Shown: positions 54,353 to 63,230 of the stretch, piece after piece | How positions within the stretch are numbered: position 1 is the stretch's first letter | How the letters are laid out: each line of letters starts with the position of its first letter | Assembly: GCF_014647515.1 (NCBI RefSeq) | Contig: NZ_BMPI01000026.1 | Span: 60,889 to 124,888, forward strand | Direction of reading: 5' to 3' | DNA length: 64,000 nucleotides | DNA from: Dactylosporangium sucinum | GTDB lineage: Bacteria; Actinomycetota; Actinomycetes; Mycobacteriales; Micromonosporaceae | Translations under genes and position numbers: made by a program | Notes under the pieces: generated by a model | Seen by the model: only the letters and a program-made list of their open reading frames with translations | Told to the model about the DNA's origin: nothing | Database searches by the model: none

Positions 54353-55402
54353 ATGAGCATGCGAAAGGTCATCGCTCTCGCGGTCGCGGCCGCCCTCGCG
54401 TTCACCGCCACCGCCTGCGCCGAGGACGAGACCCCGTCCTCGACCAGCAGCGGCGGCACCGGCGGCGGCGGGATCAAGAGCGGCCTGAAGGTCGCGTTCC
54501 TGCCCAAGCAGGTGAACAACCCGTACTTCGACACCTCCGACAACAAGGGCGGCAAGGTCGCCGTCGAGGAGTTCAAGGGCGTCTACAGCGAGACCGGCCC
54601 GTCCGAGGCGAGCCCGTCGGCCCAGGTGAGCTACATCAACACCCTGTCGCAGCAGGGCACCAACGTCATCGCGGTGTCGGCGAACGACAAGGACGCCATC
54701 TGCGGCGCCCTCAAGGAGGCCCGCACGGCCGGCGCCAAGGTCGTCACCTACGACTCCGACACCAAGCCCGAGTGCCGCGACCTGTTCATCAACCAGGCCA
54801 CCTCCGAGGGCATCGCGAAGGTCCAGATCAAGCTCATCTCCGACGCGATCGGCCCCGACGGCGGCGAGATCGCGATCCTCTCGGCGACGGCCAACGCGAC
54901 GAACCAGAACGCCTGGATCGAGATGATGAAGCAGGAGCTGGCCAAGCCGGAGTACAGCAAGCTCAAGCTCGTCGACACCGTCTACGGCGACGACGACGAC
55001 CAGAAGTCCTTCCAGGAGGCGCAGGGCCTGCTGGCCAAGCGCCCCAACCTCAAGGGCATCATCTCGCCGACCACCGTCGGTGTCGCGGCCGCCGGCCGCT
55101 ACCTGTCCGGCTCCACCTACAAGGGCAAGGTCCAGCTCACCGGCCTCGGCACCCCGAACCAGATGCGCGCCTACGTCAAGGACGGCACGGTCAAGGCCTT
55201 CGCGCTGTGGAACCCGGCGGACCTGGGCTACCTCGCCGCCTGGGCGGGCGCCGCGCTCGCGTCCGGCCTGATCACCGGCAAGGAGGGCGACAAGTTCACC
55301 GCCGGCAAGCTCGGTGAGTTCACGGTGGGCAAGGACGCCACGGTACTGCTGGGCGACCCGTTCACCTTCAAGTCCGACAACATCGACCAGTTCAACTTCT
55401 GA
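54353..55402 (+). CDS. rhaS: rhamnose-binding lipoprotein of the ABC transporter
   Basis: A 349-residue solute-binding protein. The signal ends in a lipobox-like ATAC, then a Ser/Gly linker. The periplasmic-binding fold has GLKVAFLPKQVNNPYFDTSD, YINTLSQQGTNVIAVSAND, KVVTYDSDTKPECRDLFINQ and FALWNPADLGYLAAWAG. It captures rhamnose outside the membrane and hands it to the permease pair. The ATG has GAAAGGA upstream. Confidence 0.93.
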   Translation: MSMRKVIALAVAAALAFTATACAEDETPSSTSSGGTGGGGIKSGLKVAFLPKQVNNPYFDTSDNKGGKVAVEEFKGVYSETGPSEASPSAQVSYINTLSQQGTNVIAVSANDKDAICGALKEARTAGAKVVTYDSDTKPECRDLFINQATSEGIAKVQIKLISDAIGPDGGEIAILSATANATNQNAWIEMMKQELAKPEYSKLKLVDTVYGDDDDQKSFQEAQGLLAKRPNLKGIISPTTVGVAAAGRYLSGSTYKGKVQLTGLGTPNQMRAYVKDGTVKAFALWNPADLGYLAAWAGAALASGLITGKEGDKFTAGKLGEFTVGKDATVLLGDPFTFKSDNIDQFNF

Positions 55403-55420
55403 TCCGAAAGGGGCCGTGGC

Positions 55421-55744
55421 GTGCGCCGGGTCTGCTTCACGCTCCAGGTCAAACCGGACCGGCTCGAGGAGTACCGGCGCCGCCACGCCCACGTCTGGCC
55501 GGACATGCTCAGGGCACTGCGCGACGCCGGCTGGAACGACTACACCCTCTTCCTCCGCGGGGACGGCCTGCTCGTCGGCACCCTCCTCACCGAGGACCTC
55601 GCCGCCGCGCAGGCGGCCATGGACGCCACCGAGGTGTCCGCGCGGTGGGAGGCCGAGATGGCCGACTTCTTCATCAACGGGCGACACCTGGTCGTCCTCG
55701 ACGAGGTGTTCAACCTGGAGCACCAGCTTGGAGCATCGCAATGA
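55421..55744 (+). CDS. rhaM: L-rhamnose mutarotase
   Basis: A 107-residue RhaM/RhaU protein of the dimeric alpha-beta barrel type: RVCFTLQVKPDRLEEYRRRH, AHVWPDMLRALRDAGWNDYT, LFLRGDGLLVG, and WEAEMADFF. The active-site His and Tyr/Trp residues of the family are present. It speeds interconversion of alpha and beta rhamnopyranose before isomerisation. GTG start; overlaps the isomerase by ATGA. Confidence 0.92.
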   Translation: MRRVCFTLQVKPDRLEEYRRRHAHVWPDMLRALRDAGWNDYTLFLRGDGLLVGTLLTEDLAAAQAAMDATEVSARWEAEMADFFINGRHLVVLDEVFNLEHQLGASQ

Positions 55745-56919
55745 CTGAGCTCGCCCCGGAGACGCGGGCGCGTGTCGCGGCGCAGCTGCGCGGCCAGCGG
55801 ATCGAGACGGCGTCCTGGGCGTACGCGAACTCGGGCACCCGGTTCAAGGTCTTCGCGCAGGAGGGGGTGCCGCGGGACCCGTACGAGAAGCTCGCGGACG
55901 CGGCCACCGTCCACCGGTTCACCGGCGTCGCGCCCACGGTCGCCCTGCACATCCCGTGGGACCTGGTGGACGACTACGCCGACCTGGCCCGCCATGCCCG
56001 CGAGCTCGGCGTCGCGCTCGGTACCGTCAACTCCAACGTCTTCCAGGACAACGACTACAAGCTCGGCAGCGTGACCAACCCCGACCCGGGCGTGCGGCGC
56101 AAGGCGATCGGGCACCTCCTGGAGTGCATCGACGTCATGGACCGCACCGGGTCCCGCGACCTGAAGCTGTGGTTCTCCGACGGCACGAACTACCCGGGGC
56201 AGGACGACGTCCGCACCCGCCAGGACCGGCTCGCCGAGGCGCTCGCCGAGACCTACGCGCGGCTCGGCGGCGACCAGCGGATGCTGCTGGAGTACAAGCT
56301 CTTCGAGCCGGCCTTCTACATGACCGACGTGCCCGACTGGGGCACCGCCTACCTCCACTGCATGGCCCTCGGCGACCGCGCCCAGGTCGTCATCGACACC
56401 GGCCACCACGCGCCCGGCACCAACATCGAGTTCATCGTCGCGATGCTGCTGCGGGCCGGGAAGCTCGGCGGCTTCGACTTCAACTCCCGCTTCTACGCCG
56501 ACGACGACCTCATGGTCGGCGCCGCGGACCCGTTCCAGCTGTTCCGCATCCTGCACGAGATCGTCCTGGCCGATGCGGTGTCGGGGAAGGGGATCGCGTT
56601 CATGCTGGACCAGTGCCACAACATCGAGCCGAAGATCCCGGCCGTGATCCGCTCGGTGATGAACGTCCAGGAGGCCACCGCGAAGGCCCTGCTGGTCGAC
56701 CGCGCGGCACTCAGGGCCGCGCAGGACGAGGGCGACGTGCTCGGCGCCAACGAGGCGCTCATGGACGCCTACCACACCGACGTCCGGCCGCTGCTCCGCG
56801 AGGTCCGCGAGGACATGGGGCTCGACCCGGACCCGATCGGCGCGTACCGCCGGTCCGGCTACTTCGAGAAGATCCGCGCCGAGCGCGTGGGCGGCACACA
56901 GGCGGGTTGGGGCGCATGA
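55741..56919 (+). CDS. rhaI: L-rhamnose isomerase (actinobacterial/rhizobial type)
   Basis: A 392-residue TIM-barrel isomerase turning L-rhamnose into L-rhamnulose. Sugar and metal ligands fall in ALHIPWDLVDDY, LGTVNSNVFQDNDYKLGSVT, LKLWFSDGTNYPGQDD, LLEYKLFEPAFYMTDVPDWG, VIDTGHHAPGTNIEFIVAML and FDFNSRFYADDDLMVG. This is the RhaI form, not the E. coli RhaA form. It overlaps both neighbours by ATGA. Confidence 0.94.
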   Translation: MTELAPETRARVAAQLRGQRIETASWAYANSGTRFKVFAQEGVPRDPYEKLADAATVHRFTGVAPTVALHIPWDLVDDYADLARHARELGVALGTVNSNVFQDNDYKLGSVTNPDPGVRRKAIGHLLECIDVMDRTGSRDLKLWFSDGTNYPGQDDVRTRQDRLAEALAETYARLGGDQRMLLEYKLFEPAFYMTDVPDWGTAYLHCMALGDRAQVVIDTGHHAPGTNIEFIVAMLLRAGKLGGFDFNSRFYADDDLMVGAADPFQLFRILHEIVLADAVSGKGIAFMLDQCHNIEPKIPAVIRSVMNVQEATAKALLVDRAALRAAQDEGDVLGANEALMDAYHTDVRPLLREVREDMGLDPDPIGAYRRSGYFEKIRAERVGGTQAGWGA

Positions 56920-58910
56920 AGGAACTGATCGAGCGGTCGAACCGGCTCGGGGCCGATCCGCGCAACACGAACTACGCGGGCGGGAACACCTCCGCGAAGG
57001 GGACGGCGACGGACCCGGTGACCGGCGGACCGGTGGACCTGCTGTGGGTGAAGGGGTCCGGGGGCGACCTGGGGACGCTCACGGCCGGCGGGCTGGCGGT
57101 GCTGCGGCTGGATCGGCTGCGGGCACTCGTCGACGTGTACCCCGGTGTCGAGCGCGAGGACGAGATGGTGGCCGCGTTCGACTACTGCCTGCACGGCCGG
57201 GGCGGGGCGGCGCCGTCGATCGACACGGCGATGCACGGCCTCGTGGGGGCGGCGCACGTGGACCACCTGCACCCGGACGCGGGGATCGCCCTCGCCACGG
57301 CGGCGGACGGGCCGGCGCTGACCAAGGAGTGCTTCGGCGACCGCGTGCTCTGGGTCCCCTGGCGCCGGCCCGGCTTCCAGCTCGGCCTCGACATCGCCGC
57401 CGTGCAGCGCGCCAATCCCCAGGCGATCGGCGTCATCCTGGGCGGGCACGGGATCACGGCCTGGGGCGCCACGTCCGACGAGTGCGAGGCCAACTCCCTG
57501 GAGATCATCCGCGTCGCCACGGAGTTCCTGGCGTCGCGGGGACGGCCCGACCCGTTCGGGGCGGCCGTGCATCCGCCGCTGGAGGACCGGAAGGAGCGCG
57601 CCGCGGCGCTGATGCCGATCCTGCGCGGACTGGCGTCGACGGATCTGCGGCAAATCGGGCACTTCCGTGACGACGACGTCGTGCTCGACTTCGTCGGTTC
57701 GGCGGAGATGCCTCGGCTGGCCGCTTTGGGGACGTCGTGCCCGGACCACTTCCTGCGCACCAAGGTCCGCCCGCTGGTTCTTGACCCGGGTGGCGGGACG
57801 CCCGAACGGATCCGGGAGCTGCACGCCGCCTACCGGGCCGAGTACGCCGCCTACTACGAGCGCCACGCCACCCCCGACTCGCCGCCGATGCGCGGCGCCG
57901 ACCCGGCGATCGTGCTGGTGCCGGGCGTGGGCATGTTCTCGTTCGGTGCCAACAAGCAGACCGCCCGGGTCGCCGGCGAGTTCTACGTCAACGCCATCAA
58001 CGTGATGCGCGGCGCCGAGTCGGTCTCCACCTACGCGCCGATCGACGAGGCGGAGAAGTTCCGCATCGAGTACTGGGCCCTCGAAGAGGCCAAGCTGCGG
58101 CGCATGCCCAAGCCCAAGCCCCTTGCCACCCGGATCGCGCTGGTCACCGGCGGCGGCTCGGGCATCGGCCGGGCCATCGCCCACCGGCTGGCCGCCGAGG
58201 GCGCCTGCGTCGTCGTCGCCGACCGCGACGGGGACGCCGCCGCCCGGGTGGCCGGCGAGCTCGGCTCCGCCGACGTGGCCGTGCCGGTCACCGTCGACGT
58301 CACCGACGAGGACGCGGTCCGCGCCGCTGTCGACGCCGCCGCGCTCGCCTTCGGCGGGGTCGACCTGGTCGTCAACAACGCCGGCCTGTCCATCTCCAAG
58401 CCGCTGCTGGAGACCACCGTCGCCGACTGGGACCTGCAGCACGACGTCATGGCCCGCGGCTCGTTCCTGGTCGCCCGCGAGGCGGCCCGCGCGATGATCG
58501 CCCAGGGGCTCGGCGGCGACATCGTGTACATCGCCAGCAAGAACGCCGTCTTCGCCGGCCCGAACAACGTCGCCTACGGCGCGACCAAGGCCGACCAGGC
58601 GCACCAGGTGCGGCTCCTCGCGGCCGAGCTGGGCGGGCACGGCATCCGGGTCAACGGCGTCAACCCCGACGGCGTCGTGCGCGGCTCCGGCATCTTCGCC
58701 TCCGGCTGGGGCGCCCAGCGGGCCGCGGTCTACGGCGTGCCGGAGGAGGAGCTCGGCGCCTTCTACGCCAAGCGCACCCTGCTGCAGCGCGAGGTGCTGC
58801 CCGAGCACGTCGCCGACGCCGTGTTCGCGCTGACCGGCGGCGACCTGTCCCAGACGACCGGCCTGCACGTCCCCGTCGACGCCGGCGTCGCGGCCGCGTT
58901 CCTCAGATGA
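56916..58910 (+). CDS. rhaD: bifunctional rhamnulose-1-phosphate aldolase/short-chain dehydrogenase
   Basis: A 664-residue fusion. Residues 1-390 are a class II aldolase (TNYAGGNTSAKG, LWVKGSGGDLGTL, HLHPDAGIALATA, IGVILGGHGITAWG), which splits rhamnulose 1-phosphate into dihydroxyacetone phosphate and L-lactaldehyde. Residues ~405-664 are an SDR with TGGGSGIGRAIAH and the catalytic YGATKADQ, which would oxidise lactaldehyde to lactate. The fusion is known in actinobacteria and rhizobia. ATGA overlaps on both sides. Confidence 0.94.
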   Translation: MKELIERSNRLGADPRNTNYAGGNTSAKGTATDPVTGGPVDLLWVKGSGGDLGTLTAGGLAVLRLDRLRALVDVYPGVEREDEMVAAFDYCLHGRGGAAPSIDTAMHGLVGAAHVDHLHPDAGIALATAADGPALTKECFGDRVLWVPWRRPGFQLGLDIAAVQRANPQAIGVILGGHGITAWGATSDECEANSLEIIRVATEFLASRGRPDPFGAAVHPPLEDRKERAAALMPILRGLASTDLRQIGHFRDDDVVLDFVGSAEMPRLAALGTSCPDHFLRTKVRPLVLDPGGGTPERIRELHAAYRAEYAAYYERHATPDSPPMRGADPAIVLVPGVGMFSFGANKQTARVAGEFYVNAINVMRGAESVSTYAPIDEAEKFRIEYWALEEAKLRRMPKPKPLATRIALVTGGGSGIGRAIAHRLAAEGACVVVADRDGDAAARVAGELGSADVAVPVTVDVTDEDAVRAAVDAAALAFGGVDLVVNNAGLSISKPLLETTVADWDLQHDVMARGSFLVAREAARAMIAQGLGGDIVYIASKNAVFAGPNNVAYGATKADQAHQVRLLAAELGGHGIRVNGVNPDGVVRGSGIFASGWGAQRAAVYGVPEEELGAFYAKRTLLQREVLPEHVADAVFALTGGDLSQTTGLHVPVDAGVAAAFLR

Positions 58911-60304
58911 GAATCGCCGCCGTCGATCTCGGGGCGTCGAGCGGCCGGGTCATCACCGCGACGGTGGGGCCCGGCAGGCTCTCGCTGGCGGAGAGCGCCC
59001 GCTTCGCCAACACGCCCGTGCGGGTCCAGGGCACCCTGCACTGGAACATCCTCGAGCTGTACGGCGGGATCCTCGACGGCCTGCGCAAGGCCGGCCCGGT
59101 CGCCAGCGTGGGCATCGACGCCTGGGCCGTCGACTACGGCCTGCTGGACACCGACGGCCGGCTGCTCGGCAACCCGGTGCACTACCGCGACGCGCGCACC
59201 GACGGCGTCATGGAGGCGCAGCCGAAGGAGGAGCTGTACGCCGCGACGGGGATCGCGCTGCAGCCGTTCAACACGGTGTTCCAGCTACTCGCCGCGCGCG
59301 GCACGGCGCAGCTCGCGGCGGCGCACCGGCTGCTGCTGATCCCGGATCTCATCACGTACTGGCTGACCGGCGCCCAGGGGGCCGAGCTCACGAACGCCTC
59401 GACGACCGGCCTGCTCGCCGCGGGCGGCACCGGCTGGGCCCGCCCGCTGCTCGACCGGCTGGGCCTGCCGGCCGGGCTGCTGCCCCCGCTGTGGCGGCCC
59501 GGCGACGCGGCCGGCACCCTGCTGCGGTCGGTGGCCGACGGCGCCGGGCTGCCCGAGGAGACGCTGGTGACGGTGGTCGCCTCGCACGACACGGCGTCGG
59601 CGGTGGCGGGCGTGCCGGCCGAGGGGGAGCGCTTCGCGTACATCTCCTGCGGCACCTGGTCCCTCGTCGGCGTGGAGCTCGACCGCCCGGTCGTCTCGGA
59701 CGCGTCGCGCGAGGCCGGTTTCACCAACGAGATCGGCGTGGACGGTACCGTCAGATTCCTCCGCAACGTGATGGGCCTGTGGCTGCTGCAGGAGTGCCTG
59801 CGCCACTGGGCGTCGACGGGCGTCGACGTCACCCTGGACGCCCTGCTCGCCGGCGCCGCCGCGGCCCCGGCCGGCCGCAGCGTCGTCGACGCGACCGACC
59901 CGGCGTTCCTGGCCCCGGGCGACATGCCGGCCCGCATCGCCGCCGCGTGCGCGGCGACGGGCCAGCCCGTGCCGCCCGGCCCGGTCGCGATGACGCGGTG
60001 CATCCTGGACAGCCTGGCGCTGGCGTACCGCCGCTCGGTCGAGGACGCGCAACGCCTCTCCGGCCGCGCGGTCGACGTGGTGCACCTGGTGGGCGGCGGC
60101 GTGCAGAACGAGCTGCTGTGCCAGCTGACCGCGGACGCCTGCGGCCTGCCGGTCCTGGCCGGCCCGGTCGAGGCGGGCGCGCTGGGCAACGTCCTGGTCC
60201 AGGCCCGCGCCCTGGGCCTGGTCGACCCGACGCTGGCCGGCATGCGGAGGCTGCTGCGCGAGACCCAGCCCGTGCGCCGCTACGAGCCGCGTCAGACCGG
60301 GTAG
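58907..60304 (+). CDS. rhaB: rhamnulokinase
   Basis: A 465-residue FGGY-family kinase that phosphorylates L-rhamnulose at C1. It starts AAVDLGASSGRVITATVGPG (phosphate 1 motif), with SVGIDAWAVDYGLLD, SHDTASAVAGVPAEGERFAY (adenosine-side motif), GTWSLVGVELDRP and VHLVGGGVQNELLCQLTADA. It is the last gene of the operon. Its stop overlaps the convergent HD-hydrolase stop by 13 bases. Confidence 0.94.
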   Translation: MRIAAVDLGASSGRVITATVGPGRLSLAESARFANTPVRVQGTLHWNILELYGGILDGLRKAGPVASVGIDAWAVDYGLLDTDGRLLGNPVHYRDARTDGVMEAQPKEELYAATGIALQPFNTVFQLLAARGTAQLAAAHRLLLIPDLITYWLTGAQGAELTNASTTGLLAAGGTGWARPLLDRLGLPAGLLPPLWRPGDAAGTLLRSVADGAGLPEETLVTVVASHDTASAVAGVPAEGERFAYISCGTWSLVGVELDRPVVSDASREAGFTNEIGVDGTVRFLRNVMGLWLLQECLRHWASTGVDVTLDALLAGAAAAPAGRSVVDATDPAFLAPGDMPARIAAACAATGQPVPPGPVAMTRCILDSLALAYRRSVEDAQRLSGRAVDVVHLVGGGVQNELLCQLTADACGLPVLAGPVEAGALGNVLVQARALGLVDPTLAGMRRLLRETQPVRRYEPRQTG

Positions 60305-60858
60305 GCCGCCTGGAAGGCGAGGCGTTCGTCGGCCCGCTCGGCCAGGTGGGTCAGGACGTCGTCCAGGAGCAGGAAGGCGTCCCACGGCTCGCGGCCCGTC
60401 GCGGCGGCGACGGCGATCGTGACGCGCTGCTCCAGGTCCGGGTCGCGGCGGCCCTTCCAGACCTTGTCGGCCAGGGTGACGAGCAGCTCCTCGATCGTTG
60501 CGTCGGGCCGGTCCCAGTCGGCGTGCACGGCGGCGAAGCGGGCCAGGTCGGCCGGGACGCCGTAGGAGAGCAGGACGCGTTCGCCGGTCGGCTCGTGGCG
60601 GGAGCCGGGGCCGGTCAGCTCCTCCGGGTGGCGGGCCTTGCCGATGTCGTGGGTCGCCGCGCCGAACGTGACCGCCGTGCGGTCGACCTCCAGCTCGGGG
60701 ACCTCGTCGGCGAGCCGGTCGAGGAGGTCGCAGGCGACGTCGTGGACCTGCCGGAGGTGGGCCGCGAGGCGGGGCGGGGCCTGCTCGGCGCGCAGCAGGT
60801 CGGCCACGGCGGGCGGCAGGGGGCGCGGGCCCGGCGCTTGCAGTGCCTCTTCGAGCAT
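60292..60858 (-). CDS. HD-domain phosphohydrolase
   Basis: A 188-residue HD-superfamily protein. Metal ligands: HLRQVHDVACDLLDRLADEV (first His), FGAATHDIGKARHPEEL (His-Asp) and HADWDRPDATIEELLVTLAD (late Asp). It would hydrolyse a phosphate ester, perhaps of a nucleotide; the substrate is not evident. It lies 4 bases downstream of the PPTase gene on the same strand. Confidence 0.88.
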   Translation of the reverse strand: MLEEALQAPGPRPLPPAVADLLRAEQAPPRLAAHLRQVHDVACDLLDRLADEVPELEVDRTAVTFGAATHDIGKARHPEELTGPGSRHEPTGERVLLSYGVPADLARFAAVHADWDRPDATIEELLVTLADKVWKGRRDPDLEQRVTIAVAAATGREPWDAFLLLDDVLTHLAERADERLAFQAAYPV

Positions 60859-60862
60859 GGGG

Positions 60863-61510
60863 CTACGCCGGGACGACGGCGGCGCTGCGGACCAGGTCCG
60901 GGGCGACGTGGAAGCGGCCGTCGAAGCGGGCCGGGGCGCCGGGGGACTTGTCCAGCTTGCGCGGGTCGATGCGGGCCGTCCACGTGCCGGCCTCGACGTC
61001 GAGGGTGAGCCGCGCCTCGTGGAAGTCGAGCCAGGTGCCGACGAGCGGCGACCACAGCTTGTAGACGACCTCCTTCGCGCTGAAGTGCACGGCCGGCCAC
61101 CAGTCCTCGCCCGGCCGCCGCGCGCACCAGTCCAGCTCCTCGGGCAGGCAGATCGAGGCGCGCACGTTGGCCGGCAGGATCGTGCGGCGCTCGGCGTCGA
61201 TGCCGACCGCGCGGACCTGCGGCGTGCGGGCGACGGCGGCGGCGCAGTAGCCGGCGGTGTGCGTGATGCTGCCCGTGGTGCCGCCGGGCCAGACCGGCGC
61301 GCGGTTCTCGGCCGAGGTCAGCGGGTGGCCGAGCACCCCGAGCCGGCCGAGGGCGCGGCGCGCGCAGACCCGGCCGGCGGTGAACTCGCGGCGGCGGCTC
61401 GCCACCGCCCGCGGGCTCAGGTGGGCCGCCTCCGCGGGCAGCAGCTCGCCCTCGAAGTCGGCGTCGGCGGCCACCTCCACGGCGACGAAGCCGGGCAGCA
61501 GGTCATCCAC
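60863..61510 (-). CDS. 4'-phosphopantetheinyl transferase (Sfp/EntD type)
   Basis: A 215-residue PPTase that activates carrier proteins of polyketide, peptide or siderophore synthases. The signature is VGIDAERRTILPANVRASIC and then WPAVHFSAKEVVYKLWSP, with the Mg-binding Asp-x-Glu and the KExxYK. The EntD-type N-terminus has RREFTAGRVCARRALGRLG. The GTG start at 61510 overlaps the upstream gene by 8 bases. No biosynthetic cluster is visible in the window. Confidence 0.92.
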   Translation of the reverse strand: MDDLLPGFVAVEVAADADFEGELLPAEAAHLSPRAVASRRREFTAGRVCARRALGRLGVLGHPLTSAENRAPVWPGGTTGSITHTAGYCAAAVARTPQVRAVGIDAERRTILPANVRASICLPEELDWCARRPGEDWWPAVHFSAKEVVYKLWSPLVGTWLDFHEARLTLDVEAGTWTARIDPRKLDKSPGAPARFDGRFHVAPDLVRSAAVVPA

Positions 61511-62528
61511 GGTCGGGCCCGTCCCCCGCCCGCGGCAGCAGCAGGCCGCCGAGCACCGCGCCCGCGAGCAGGCACAGCACGACCACGCCGCTCCACAGCT
61601 CCACGGTCCAGCCGACACCGAGCGAGACCTCCACCCCGACCAGGTGGGTCGGCCAGACGAGCAGCGGGACCAGCACCCCGACGGCGAGCGGCACGAGCCG
61701 CGGCCGGGTCGCGGCGACCCACTGCACGGCGGCGTCGGCGAGCACGGCCCCGATGATCGGGTACAGCTGGGCGGACAGGTTCTCGAAGTCGCCGAACACG
61801 CCGTTGGGCACCGAGGCGGCCGCCACCACCAGCGTGACCAGGCCGGCCGGCACGCGGCCCAGGCGGCTCCACACGAAGAGCGGCGCCGCGATCATGAGCA
61901 CGGAATACGCGAGGTGCTGCGCCATCCCGAACGCCTGCCCGCCGAACCCGGTCGACGCGGACGGCGCGTCGGTGAACGGCGAGAGATAGTCGAGGAAGAA
62001 CGCGGCGACGGCCGTCGCGCTGAGCATGCTGATGAGCACCGGCAGGTCGGCGGCGAGCCCGGCGGGCCGCCCGCCCCGGGCCGCGGCGGCCCGCACCGGG
62101 GTGGTGATCATCAGCGAGCCGGCGGTGAGCAGCAGCAGGTGCGGCGGGCTGAGCAGCGCCTCCAGGTTGACCTCGATGCCGAGCAGCGTGTGCCAGGTCA
62201 TGTCGACCACGCCGCCGACGGCGAACAGCACCGCGCCGAGGATCCCGAGGCCGTAGCCGGCCGGGAACCAGTCGCGGACCGGCCCGACCGGGCGGCCGCG
62301 CCAAAGGGCGGCGGGCACCAGGGTGAGGGCGAGCACCACGTAACCGCTGTAGAGCACGCCGTGCCACGGGGTGAAGAACGTCTCCAGCTCGGGCACGTGC
62401 GAGTGCGCCCACCCGTCGAGGAACAGCCCGCCGGTCAGCCACAGCGTGGCGAGCGCGACGAGCAGGTCGCGCCGGCCGGAGGAGACCGGCCGGGTCGCAC
62501 TGGTGCGTTCGGTAACGGTGGTCGCCAT
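61503..62528 (-). CDS. multi-pass membrane protein of unknown function
   Basis: A 341-residue protein with about ten hydrophobic segments (LLVALATLWLTGGLFLDGWA, HGVLYSGYVVLALTLVPAAL, VLISMLSATAVAAFFLDYLS, LWSGVVVLCLLAGAVLGGLL and others). Conserved-looking polar residues include HxH near the start (WAHSHVPELETFF, TPWHG) and late His (WPTHLVGVE), which could bind a metal or haem. I do not recognise a family with certainty. It is translationally coupled to the PPTase. Confidence 0.7.
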   Translation of the reverse strand: MATTVTERTSATRPVSSGRRDLLVALATLWLTGGLFLDGWAHSHVPELETFFTPWHGVLYSGYVVLALTLVPAALWRGRPVGPVRDWFPAGYGLGILGAVLFAVGGVVDMTWHTLLGIEVNLEALLSPPHLLLLTAGSLMITTPVRAAAARGGRPAGLAADLPVLISMLSATAVAAFFLDYLSPFTDAPSASTGFGGQAFGMAQHLAYSVLMIAAPLFVWSRLGRVPAGLVTLVVAAASVPNGVFGDFENLSAQLYPIIGAVLADAAVQWVAATRPRLVPLAVGVLVPLLVWPTHLVGVEVSLGVGWTVELWSGVVVLCLLAGAVLGGLLLPRAGDGPDRG

Positions 62529-62571
62529 TCATCGATCCTGACGCATCGGGACGGTCCGCACAGCCCCGTTC

Positions 62572-63198
62572 TCAGGAATCGGCCGGATCGATGCGGCGCA
62601 GCAGGTGCGCGCGGGCCGCCGCGTCGAGCGGCCCGCCCCGCTCCGCCAGCCGGTCGGCGAGCACCCGACGATGCTCGACGGTCTTGTTGCCGCCGAACTT
62701 GAACTTGGCGGTGACCGAGGTCACGGTCAGCTCGATCCCGCGGATGCCGGGCAGCAGCCGGTCCCCGGCGGTGACGGCGTCCCGCTCGACGGAGGGCTGG
62801 AAGTGCCCGAGCTGCCGCCCGAGCAGCGCCGCCTGCTCCGCCCGGTCGTCGACGATCCGCACGTCGCAGGCGAGCTGGACGGCCGCGTAGTACGAGGTCG
62901 GCACCCCGCGCGTCACGTCGGTGCCGGGGTTGGCGTTCCAGTCCGACGGCACGTACACGTAGTCGCCGACCACGCTGAGCAGCGCCCGCGGATGCTCCTC
63001 CAGCAGCGGCCACACCGGGTTGGGCCGGGCGAGGTGCAGCCACACGGTGGCGTCCCCGTCGAACGTGAAGTGCGTCGGCACCACGACCGGCAGGTCCCGC
63101 CCCCGCCCGGGCGCGACGAGCTGCCCGAAGTCCTGCCCGCGCAGCCAGGCCCGCCACTCCTCGCCGGTGGCGGCCGCGTCCCAGGGATGCACCAGCAC
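62572..63198 (-). CDS. FMN-binding (PaiB-like) protein
   Basis: A 208-residue protein of the PaiB/pyridoxamine-oxidase-like split-barrel fold: PVVVPTHFTFDGDATVWLHL, ARPNPVWPLLEEHPRALLSV, YVYVPSDWNANPGTDVTRGV and KFKFGGNKTVEHRRVLADRL. Relatives bind FMN or haem and are described as negative regulators of degradative enzymes or as detoxifying oxidases. GTG start; a GTG two codons later is also possible. Confidence 0.85.
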   Translation of the reverse strand: MLVHPWDAAATGEEWRAWLRGQDFGQLVAPGRGRDLPVVVPTHFTFDGDATVWLHLARPNPVWPLLEEHPRALLSVVGDYVYVPSDWNANPGTDVTRGVPTSYYAAVQLACDVRIVDDRAEQAALLGRQLGHFQPSVERDAVTAGDRLLPGIRGIELTVTSVTAKFKFGGNKTVEHRRVLADRLAERGGPLDAAARAHLLRRIDPADS

Positions 63199-63230
63199 GC
63201 GCCGAGTGTACGGCGGCGGCCGGGGGACGG

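Noticed and set aside
60863..61510. Part of a natural-product gene cluster
   Set aside because: The phosphopantetheinyl transferase is alone here; no carrier-protein, PKS or NRPS genes are seen in the window.
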